Assembly (NCBI RefSeq): GCF_006152065.1
Contig: NZ_VDFW01000040.1
Span: 1-56,702, forward strand
Reading direction: 5' to 3'
From: Amycolatopsis alkalitolerans
GTDB taxonomy: Bacteria > Actinomycetota > Actinomycetes > Mycobacteriales > Pseudonocardiaceae
DNA length: 56,702 nucleotides
Shown: positions 50,713-56,702 of the stretch, piece by piece
How the letters are laid out: each line of letters opens with the position of its first letter
Position numbering within the stretch: the stretch's first letter is position 1
Translations under genes and position numbers: made by a program
Notes under the pieces: model-generated
Told to the model about the DNA's origin: nothing
The model's input: the letters and a program-made list of their open reading frames with translations, nothing else
Databases searched by the model: none

Positions 50713-52006
50713 GGCGATACCGTGACCAGGCCCAGCGCGCGACCAGTACGGCGGCGAGCACGAGCGGCATCAGGATATAGGCGTTGCCCAGCACGCCCTG
50801 CCAGAACTTCCAGTGCAGTTCGATATTGCGGCCGTTGGGCAGCAACAGCAGCACGCACGAGATGAACACCGCGATCACCGCGCCGGTACCGAGCCAGCGG
50901 CGCCAGGCGGTCGCGGGCGTGCTCTGCGGCAGCCGCGCGATGAGGAGCACGATCAGCGGCACCACCCACACCCAGTGGTGCGACCACGAGATCGGCGAGG
51001 CCAGCAGCCCGAAGAACGCGGTGACCAGCAGCGCGGGCAGCGCCTGGCCACGCCGGTGGAAGCGCAGCATCAGCCAGATCGCCGGGATCGCGAGGACCGC
51101 GCTGAGCCCCAGCGCCGCGTTGGACGCCCATGGCGCGAGGTCGGTGACCCGGTTCAGCAGGCCGTTGAGCGACTGGTTGCCCGCCCACAGCACCGGCCCG
51201 ATCCGGCTGGTGTCGTAGATCGTCGTGGTCCAGTAGCGGATCGTGTCGCCCGGGATCAGCAGCAGCATGAGCGCCTGCAGTCCGAAGAAGGTGAGCAGCG
51301 CGCGCACGGCGTCGGCGCGTTTGCCGGTGAGGAACAGGTGCACCACGAAGACCAGCGGCGTCAGCTTCACCGCCGCCGCGACGCCGACCATGATCCCCCC
51401 GACGGGGACGCCGCGCGCGGTCACGACGAGGACGTCGAGCACCACGAGCGCCATCAGCACCAGGTTGATCTGGCCGAGGAAGATGGTGCGCCACACCGGC
51501 TCCAGGACCACCAGCACGACGGAGAACACGAGCGTCGCGCGCGCGGGTGAGGACCACCAGCGCGGTCCGGCGACCGGTTTGGGCAGCGAACCGATCGCCA
51601 CCCGGATGACCAGCGCCATCGCCAGCACCGACACGGCGGTCAGCACACCCCATGCGACCTGCGTCGGCAGTATCGCGAGCGGCACGAACAGCAGCGCGGC
51701 CGTCGGTGGGTAGGTGAAGGGCAGCAGCGCCCACCACGGCTCGGGCGCCAGCGTGCTGGACTCGTAGAGCGGCTGACCGTGCAGCAGCGTGAGAGCGCCC
51801 GCGCGATACACCGCGCTGTCCACGCCCAGCCGCCAGTCCAGGATCCAGGCGACGACCCCGATCAGGATGGCCATCGCGGGCCCGGCGGCGAGCAGCGTCA
51901 TCGACCGCGGCCGCATCGACAGGCGGGCGAGCGACGTGCGCAGCGCCAAACGTGGTGACGGGCGCTCCAGCGTCTCGCTGCCGGCTGCGGGCACTGACTG
52001 GGTCAC
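50690..52006 (-). CDS. GT87 (DUF2029) membrane glycosyltransferase, copy 2
   Basis: A 438-aa paralogue of the preceding gene, with a longer cytosolic N-terminus (about 40 residues). Matching motifs: LGVDSAVYRAGALTLLHGQP, FTYPPTAALLFVPLAILP, AAVKLTPLVFVVHLFLTG and SWSHHWVWVVPLIVLL. The two copies are clearly a tandem duplication that has diverged. GTG 52006. First gene of a possible GT87-GT87-purK-purE transcript. Confidence 0.88.
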   Translation of the reverse strand: MTQSVPAAGSETLERPSPRLALRTSLARLSMRPRSMTLLAAGPAMAILIGVVAWILDWRLGVDSAVYRAGALTLLHGQPLYESSTLAPEPWWALLPFTYPPTAALLFVPLAILPTQVAWGVLTAVSVLAMALVIRVAIGSLPKPVAGPRWWSSPARATLVFSVVLVVLEPVWRTIFLGQINLVLMALVVLDVLVVTARGVPVGGIMVGVAAAVKLTPLVFVVHLFLTGKRADAVRALLTFFGLQALMLLLIPGDTIRYWTTTIYDTSRIGPVLWAGNQSLNGLLNRVTDLAPWASNAALGLSAVLAIPAIWLMLRFHRRGQALPALLVTAFFGLLASPISWSHHWVWVVPLIVLLIARLPQSTPATAWRRWLGTGAVIAVFISCVLLLLPNGRNIELHWKFWQGVLGNAYILMPLVLAAVLVARWAWSRYRRVDPAAR

Positions 52007-52081
52007 CCCTTCAGGAAATCACGAATCGGCAGCTGCCGGCGCACAAGCCCCAGGTTGGCGTCGCCGAACCGGGCGCGAAGG

Positions 52082-52945
52082 TCAAGAACGGGCGAGCCGG
52101 TGCAGCAGCTCGCAGGCCGCGTGGTGGGTTCCGGGCAGCCGCACCAGCCGGATCCGTGGCCCCGCCATGCCGTCCAGCTGGCTGTCGACGCTCAACCGCT
52201 CGTGCAGCGCGCGACGCAGATGGATCGCCCTCGAGGTGATCTGGCCGTCCCGGGGCAGTACCGCGACGAGCGTGGACGGGCCGAGCGAAGCGATGGTCTC
52301 GCCGCCGTCGAGGACCGCGCGCAACGCCTCCGCGAGCAGGATCATCCCGGTGGCCCGGTGCCAGCCGGCCACAGTGGACAGGTCGAGCCCGACCACGAGC
52401 AGGGTGTAGTCCTCGCCCACCGCCCGCTCGCCGGCCGCGGCCTCGCGGTAGATCTCGTCGAGCCGGGTGCGCAGGTACGCGGCGGTCGGCAGTCCGGTGA
52501 GCGGGTCCACGACCTCCAGATGCGCGAGCTGGTCCATCGCGACGTCGGCCCACGCGAGTGCCGTCACCCTGAGCATCCGGGAGGGGAGGGCGTCGACATC
52601 CGGTGAGACGAATCCGTCCTCCGCGTCGGGGTCGCTGAGCACGGCGTGTAACGCCGCGAGATCGGTCAGGACCTCGGCGAGCCCGGCGCCAGCGGCCGCC
52701 CTCGCCCTGGCGAGCCCGGCCAGCGGGACCTCCGTCGCGCCGCCGCGGATCGCCGCCGCGCACACCGCGTCCACCTCGGGCAGCGCCCAGTCGCTCGGGA
52801 AGCGCCACCCCGAGGCAAGGCTCGCCGTGCGCCATTTCGCGCGGAGCTCGCGCAGGCTGCGATCGGTCTCCGGGGCGGTCAGCGCACCGCGCGGCCTCCA
52901 GCTCCCCCGCCGGGGCTCGTCCCCGCCGCTGGCCGGTACATCCAC
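52082..52945 (-). CDS. GGDEF-type protein with degenerate active site
   Basis: About 287 aa. The C-terminal half begins like a diguanylate cyclase domain (VVDPLTGLPTAAYLRTRLDE, VVGLDLSTVAGWHRATGMIL), but at the GGDEF position it reads SLGPSTLVAVLPRDG, so the catalytic GGDEF is lost. The protein is therefore probably not a cyclase; it could bind GTP or c-di-GMP or act structurally. The N-terminal 120 residues are unassigned. GTG 52945 follows AAAGGA at 9 nt; TTG 52993 is a longer alternative. Divergent from the sigma-factor fusion. Confidence 0.75.
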   Translation of the reverse strand: MDVPASGGDEPRRGSWRPRGALTAPETDRSLRELRAKWRTASLASGWRFPSDWALPEVDAVCAAAIRGGATEVPLAGLARARAAAGAGLAEVLTDLAALHAVLSDPDAEDGFVSPDVDALPSRMLRVTALAWADVAMDQLAHLEVVDPLTGLPTAAYLRTRLDEIYREAAAGERAVGEDYTLLVVGLDLSTVAGWHRATGMILLAEALRAVLDGGETIASLGPSTLVAVLPRDGQITSRAIHLRRALHERLSVDSQLDGMAGPRIRLVRLPGTHHAACELLHRLARS

Positions 52946-53163
52946 TCGCGACCGTCCTTTCGCTCCCGTCCTGGCATCGAGGTGACGCCGCAAGCCCGCC
53001 GCTGTGACGGGATTTCCGGTGATCTCGTTGCACCCTTGGTGTCATCCGCGACCCCGGAGCGTGACCTGCGTGACAACGTCCGTCACACTGATCGGTGCGC
53101 GACGTCAGGATTGATAGGCGGAGCGGGGGCCGCCGTTACAAATGCCTGGACAGAAGGAGACCA
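52946..53163. promoter_or_regulatory. Divergent promoter region, GGDEF-like / sigma fusion gene
   Basis: A 218-bp gap. Several GTGAC/GTCAC half-sites lie between 53060 and 53092 (GTGAC, GTGAC, GTCAC), an arrangement suited to a dimeric regulator. AAGGAG near 53153 is the Shine-Dalgarno for the fusion gene. No convincing -10/-35 pair could be chosen, which would fit recognition by an ECF sigma factor. Confidence 0.4.
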
Positions 53164-55350
53164 GTGTCCACCGTTCCTGCGGATTTCGACGACAAGAGTG
53201 ACGCCGAACTGATCGCCGCGGTCCGCAGCGGGAATCTGGCCGCGTACGGCACCCTCTACGAACGCCACGTCGGTGCCGCCTACAACCTCGCTCGCCAGCT
53301 TGCCCGCTCGAAGGCGGAGTCCGACGACCTGGTCTCCGACGCGTTCGCCAAGGTGCTCGACACGCTGCGCGCCGGCAAGGGCCCGGACACCGCGTTCCGC
53401 GCGTACCTGCTGACCGCGCTGCGGCATACGGCCTACGACAAGACGCGCAAGGACAAGCGTCTCGACCTCAACGACGACATGACCACGCTGAGCGGGGCCG
53501 GCGGAGCCGCGACAGAGGCGCTGACCGTGCCGTTCTCCGACACCGCCGTCGCGGGCCTCGAGCGCACGATGGCCGCGAAGGCGTACGCCCGGCTGCCCGA
53601 GCGGTGGCAGGCCGTGCTGTGGCACACCGAGATCGAAGGGCAGACCCCGGCCGAGGTCGCGCCGCTGCTGGGCCTGACCCCCAACGGCGTGTCGGCCCTG
53701 GCCTACCGCGCGCGTGAGGGGCTGCGGCAGGCGTACCTGCAGGTGCACCTCGCCGAGACCTCCACGGAACGGTGCCGTGCCACCGCGGACCGGCTCGGCG
53801 CCTGGACGCGCGACGGTCTGTCCAAACGCGAGCGTGCCCAGGTCGAGACCCATCTCGACGAATGCGACCGGTGCCGGGCCCTGGCTGCGGAACTCGCCGA
53901 CGTCAACGGCGCGCTGCGCGCCGTCGTCGCCCCGATCGTGCTCGGCGGCGCGGTGTTCGCCTACCTCGCGGCCTCGGGCGCCAAGGCGTCCGCCGCGACG
54001 GCGACGGTGGCCGCCGCGTCGGCCGGCTCGGCGGGTGGGGCCGCGAGTGCCGCGGCCGCCGGTCCCCGGCAGTTCCTCGGTGTCGCCGCCTCCGGGGTGG
54101 CGATCGCCGCCGCGGTCGCCGTGGCGCTCACCGCCGGCGGGGGCAACCAGCAGATCCCGTCGGCCGCCGCGCAGCCGGCTCCCCCGCCCGCGGTGGTCGC
54201 ACCACCGGCGCAGCCGGCACCACCACCGGCCCCCGCGGTCGTCCCGCCCCCGGCGCCGAACCCGCCTGCGCCGACGCCTGCCCCGCAGCCGCCGCCCCCA
54301 CCTGCGCCGGCGCCGCCGCACCTGACCGCGCAGGCGCCGCCCGGTGGGGTCGAACTCGACCCGAACTCCGGCACCCCGGTCGAGCTGCCGATCACGGTGC
54401 GCAATGACGGCGGCAGCGTGTCGGATCCCGTTTCGGCGACGCTCACCCTGCCCAACGGCGTCCAGGCGGTCGGCCCCGGCGGTGGCGGCGGCACGGTCGG
54501 CAGCCGCGGTTTCGCCGTGCAGGCCCAGGATCAGAGCGGTCCCCTGAACGTCGACTGCCCGTCGGGCACCGGCTCGGTCACCTGTTCCACCGCCCGCGGG
54601 CTGCAGCCCGGCGAGACAGCCGTACTGACGTTCCGGCTGCTCGCCGATTCCGACGCCCAGCCGGGCGAGGTCACCGGCACCGTCTCGGCTGGGTCGGCGA
54701 TCAGGGTCGCCGTCTCCGTCCCGGTCGAGGTCAAGCCACAGCCCGCGGACGGGGTGAGCCTGGCGGTCGAAGCAAGCTGGAACGCGCCGTGGCCCTGGGA
54801 GCATCCGTCCTGGGTGAGCGTGGACGTCACGAACACCGGTGAGAGCACGAAGCCCGCGACCGTGACGATCGACCAGCGGGCCCAGGTCGCGCCCGGCCCG
54901 CGGGCGAGTTGCACCTCCGGTCCGACCACCACCTGCACGAGCAACGAGCCGCTGGCGCCGGGGGATCATCTGAAGCTGTGGTTCTGGCTCGAATCGTTCC
55001 CGTACGACGATCAGCCGGTCACCGTGACGGCCACGCTCGGGAAGGCGTCGCAGTCGAAGACGGTCGAATGCGGCTGCTGGGGCTGGGACAACCCGCTCTG
55101 CCAGCCGGTCGCGCCGACGCCGGGCGTGCAGCCGACGAGCACGCCCCCGGCCTCGACGCCGGTTGCGCCTTTGCCGCTGCCGCACGAAACGACGACGACC
55201 ACCACGACGACCACGGCGACGACGACCACGACGTCTTCGACGCCGGACGAGACCACCACGTCGAGCACCACCACCACCACGACGACCACGACACCGGCCG
55301 AACCGTCGAAGCACCGGCCGTGGTGGTGGCTGCCGTGGATCCCGTGGTGA
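53164..55350 (+). CDS. Membrane-anchored ECF sigma factor fused to its anti-sigma and an outer domain
   Basis: A 728-aa one-protein signalling system. Region 2 (about 28-100: LYERHVGAAYNLARQLARSK, AFRAYLLTALRHTAYDKTRK) and region 4 (about 140-195: LPERWQAVLWHTEIEGQTPA, LGLTPNGVSALAYRAREGL) form an ECF sigma factor. A zinc-type anti-sigma motif follows: His230, Cys234, Cys237. A TM helix lies at about 304-323, then a Pro-rich spacer (335-395), CARDB/DUF11-like beta domains, a Cys-rich turn (ECGCWGWDNPLC), a Thr-rich stalk and a Trp-rich end. Sigma-anti-sigma-TM fusions are known among actinobacterial ECF groups. GTG 53164 has AAGGAGA upstream. Confidence 0.88.
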   Translation: MSTVPADFDDKSDAELIAAVRSGNLAAYGTLYERHVGAAYNLARQLARSKAESDDLVSDAFAKVLDTLRAGKGPDTAFRAYLLTALRHTAYDKTRKDKRLDLNDDMTTLSGAGGAATEALTVPFSDTAVAGLERTMAAKAYARLPERWQAVLWHTEIEGQTPAEVAPLLGLTPNGVSALAYRAREGLRQAYLQVHLAETSTERCRATADRLGAWTRDGLSKRERAQVETHLDECDRCRALAAELADVNGALRAVVAPIVLGGAVFAYLAASGAKASAATATVAAASAGSAGGAASAAAAGPRQFLGVAASGVAIAAAVAVALTAGGGNQQIPSAAAQPAPPPAVVAPPAQPAPPPAPAVVPPPAPNPPAPTPAPQPPPPPAPAPPHLTAQAPPGGVELDPNSGTPVELPITVRNDGGSVSDPVSATLTLPNGVQAVGPGGGGGTVGSRGFAVQAQDQSGPLNVDCPSGTGSVTCSTARGLQPGETAVLTFRLLADSDAQPGEVTGTVSAGSAIRVAVSVPVEVKPQPADGVSLAVEASWNAPWPWEHPSWVSVDVTNTGESTKPATVTIDQRAQVAPGPRASCTSGPTTTCTSNEPLAPGDHLKLWFWLESFPYDDQPVTVTATLGKASQSKTVECGCWGWDNPLCQPVAPTPGVQPTSTPPASTPVAPLPLPHETTTTTTTTTATTTTTSSTPDETTTSSTTTTTTTTTPAEPSKHRPWWWLPWIPW
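55189..55293 (+). repeat. ACG/ACC triplet repeat encoding a Thr-rich stalk
   Basis: Within the sigma-fusion gene, a low-complexity run of ACG and ACC codons, broken by Ser, Ala, Pro, Asp and Glu, encodes a threonine-rich segment of about 35 residues. It is likely an extended, possibly O-mannosylated stalk outside the membrane. The synonymous ACG/ACC alternation makes it prone to slippage-driven length variation. Confidence 0.85.
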
Positions 55351-55374
55351 TCGGCCGGAGTACGCTCCGGCATC

Positions 55375-55923
55375 ATGACCGCCATCGACACGGTTCTCGG
55401 GGTGCTGCCCCGGCCCGTGCGCGCACTGCTGATCAAGCACCGTGAGCTGTTGAAGTTCGCGGTGGTCGGCGGGGTGTCCTTCATCCTGACCAACGTCGTG
55501 AACTACACGCTGAAGTTCACGATCCTGCGCGGGAATCCGGTCACGGCCCTGATCCTGGCCGTGCTGGTGGCGACCATCGTGTCGTACGTGCTTTCGCGGG
55601 AATGGTCGTTCCGTACCCGCGGCGGCCGGGAACGCCAGCACGAGGCGGCGCTGTTCTTCCTGATCAGCGGGATCGCGGTCGGGCTCAACTCGCTGCCGCT
55701 CGCGATCTCGCGGTATGTGCTGAACCTGCAGACCCCGCATGTCGGGCTGCTGACGCAGGAGATCGCGGACTACTTCAGCGGGATGATTCTCGGCACGCTC
55801 ATCGCGATGGTCTTCCGCTGGTGGGCGTTCAAGAAATGGGTGTTCCCGCAAGCCGGCGCGCGGCCGCGGGTGGTGCGCGCTCAGAGCGTGGACCACGGCG
55901 AACAGGGCAGGCGCGCCGCCTGA
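55375..55923 (+). CDS. GtrA family membrane protein, copy 1
   Basis: A 182-aa protein with four TM segments and the GtrA core: LLKFAVVGGVSFILTNVVNY, VATIVSYVLSREWSFRTRGG and AMVFRWWAFKKWVFP. GtrA proteins help move polyprenyl-linked sugars across the membrane or act with glycosyltransferases. ATG 55375 follows TACGCT (55361-55366) at 8 nt, so it is probably leaderless. Near purK, as Rv3277 is in M. tuberculosis (from memory). Followed by a paralogue. Confidence 0.88.
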   Translation: MTAIDTVLGVLPRPVRALLIKHRELLKFAVVGGVSFILTNVVNYTLKFTILRGNPVTALILAVLVATIVSYVLSREWSFRTRGGRERQHEAALFFLISGIAVGLNSLPLAISRYVLNLQTPHVGLLTQEIADYFSGMILGTLIAMVFRWWAFKKWVFPQAGARPRVVRAQSVDHGEQGRRAA

Positions 55924-55961
55924 GAGCCGGCACCGTTCGCGAACTCCGTACACTGCGGTTC

Positions 55962-56522
55962 GTGACCGTTGTCGAAAGCGTGCTTTCGCACACCCCGGAA
56001 CCGTTGCGCTCGGTGCTGATCAAACATCGGGAACTGTTGAAATTCGGCATCGTCGGTGGCACCACGTTCGTGGTCGACAACGGGGTGTGGTACCTGCTCA
56101 AACTCAGCGTGCTCGAGGACAAACCGACCACGGCCAAGGCGATCGCGATCATCGTCGCGACCATCGTCTCGTACGTCCTCAACCGCGAATGGTCCTTCCG
56201 CACCCGGGGTGGCCGGGAGCGCCACCACGAGGCGGCGCTGTTCTTCGTGATCAGCGGGCTCGCCGTGGTGGTGAACCTGATCCCGCTGTACCTGTCGCGC
56301 TACGCGTTCCACCTCGAGATGCCGTATGTCGCCCGGTGGGCGCAGGAGTCGGCCGACTTCATCAGCGGGTCCATCATCGGCATGCTGCTGGCGATGGTGT
56401 TCCGGTTCTGGGGCTTCAAGAAGTGGGTGTTCCCGGACGACCTCGGCAAGCGCCGCCGCGATCTGGTGAAGGTCATCCCGCAGGAGGGCGCCGAGGTCAA
56501 GGAACTGCGCCCCCGCCGCTGA
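55962..56522 (+). CDS. GtrA family membrane protein, copy 2
   Basis: A 186-aa paralogue: LLKFGIVGGTTFVVDNGVWY, VATIVSYVLNREWSFRTRGG, ERHHEAALFFVISGLAVVVN and AMVFRFWGFKKWVFPDD. Similarity to copy 1 runs the whole length, with identical stretches (REWSFRTRGGRER), so duplication was fairly recent. It has a longer basic C-terminus (KRRRDLVKVIPQEGAEVKEL). Leaderless GTG 55962: TACACT (55949-55954) 7 nt upstream, giving it a promoter separate from copy 1. Confidence 0.88.
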   Translation: MTVVESVLSHTPEPLRSVLIKHRELLKFGIVGGTTFVVDNGVWYLLKLSVLEDKPTTAKAIAIIVATIVSYVLNREWSFRTRGGRERHHEAALFFVISGLAVVVNLIPLYLSRYAFHLEMPYVARWAQESADFISGSIIGMLLAMVFRFWGFKKWVFPDDLGKRRRDLVKVIPQEGAEVKELRPRR

Positions 56523-56523
56523 G

Positions 56524-56623
56524 CGTCGAACTCGCCGACCCGAACGTCCAACTCGCCGACCCGACCGTCCAACTCGCCGCCCTGAACGTCCAACTCGGCG
56601 CCCCGAACGTCCAACTCGGCGGG
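56524..56623. repeat. 21-bp tandem repeat, 4.8 copies
   Basis: Units start at 56524, 56545, 56566, 56587 and 56608 (the last partial). Each begins CGTCCAACTCG (CGTCGAACTCG in the first) and continues with CCGACCCGAA or a variant. Units differ from each other at one to four positions. The array starts one base after the second GtrA stop. A period of 21 is two helical turns, and in one minus-strand frame it would encode a 7-residue repeat (GRSGRRV), but no start or family supports translation. Confidence 0.85.
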
Positions 56624-56626
56624 TTA

Positions 56627-56639
56627 GCGGCAATGCCGC
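56627..56639 (+). terminator. Short hairpin after the tandem repeat
   Basis: GCGGC and GCCGC form a 5-bp stem around AAT. It is followed by GTAGTTAGG, not a T-run. It may end the GtrA transcript but is weak. The remaining bases to 56702 contain no recognisable feature. Confidence 0.3.
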
Positions 56640-56702
56640 GTAGTTAGGGCTTGCGAGTTGATGTCAAGTGGGTCTGTGTGGCGCCTGCGTGTCTGACAAT
56701 GA

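Noticed and set aside
53083..55953. A 956-codon open frame on the minus strand
   Set aside because: It is antisense to the sigma-fusion and gtrA genes; arginine/glycine/histidine-rich composition with no family motifs shows it is a GC-rich shadow.
56524..56623. CRISPR array
   Set aside because: Units are contiguous 21-mers without spacers and no cas genes are present.

Overview
The window is 56.7 kb of very GC-rich, gene-dense DNA with frequent GTG/TTG starts and many 4-nt start/stop overlaps. Gene content and order (FbiA/FbiB for coenzyme F420, actinobacterial DapD/DapE/DapC, WbbL and RmlB/RmlD, SigE-RseA-HtrA-TatB, tandem LytR-CpsA-Psr proteins, DUF3117 protein) point to a mycolata-related actinomycete. 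A Pseudonocardiaceae member such as Amycolatopsis is the best guess. No tRNA, rRNA, CRISPR array, transposase or prophage was seen.

Layout. (1) 1-11.7 kb: edge of an acyl-CoA dehydrogenase, a slipin, an MgtE_N/CBS protein with a DUF1003 partner, Mrp, then the envelope-stress block tatB-htrA-rseA-sigE on the minus strand with a divergent O-methyltransferase, followed by AraC, MFS and LysR genes. (2) 11.7-21.9 kb: leucyl aminopeptidase, DUF3117, enoyl-CoA hydratase, the tag-SRPBCC-DivIVA run, PlsC-like acyltransferase, two LOG-family proteins, dapE, a lipoprotein, dapD, dapC and a 7Fe ferredoxin, i.e. the succinylase branch of lysine/diaminopimelate synthesis. (3) 22-28.4 kb: GNAT, fbiA-fbiB-Nudix-GntR, an AlkA-like glycosylase, and an NDP-sugar pyrophosphorylase. 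(4) 28.4-42.1 kb: envelope-glycan region: wbbL, a DUF3800 gene caught between two 51-bp repeats, five further glycosyltransferases, rmlD-rmlB, two LCP ligases and a TIGR03089 protein. (5) 42.1-45 kb: a looser accessory patch with an MFS pump, a 47-aa membrane protein, an apparent MmcQ/YjbR remnant and two small unknowns, one an HNH-like lipoprotein. (6) 45-56.7 kb: acyl-CoA dehydrogenase, acyl-CoA ligase, purE/purK, two GT87 glycosyltransferases, a degenerate GGDEF protein, a membrane-anchored sigma/anti-sigma fusion, two GtrA proteins and a 21-bp tandem repeat.

From memory of M. tuberculosis gene order, the first half resembles the Rv1201c-Rv1232c neighbourhood and the second the Rv3261-Rv3277 neighbourhood, joined here near 22 kb. 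Most of the region therefore looks like core chromosome for cell-envelope and cofactor synthesis. The clear departures are the DUF3800 cassette, the glycosyltransferase block between wbbL and rmlD, and the 43-45 kb patch.

A recurrent signal is a TANNNT or CACAAT-like -10 box placed 6-8 nt upstream of a start codon, seen at about 20 genes. It implies widespread leaderless transcription and was used to choose several starts. All assignments come from reading the sequence and recalled family motifs; no search was run.
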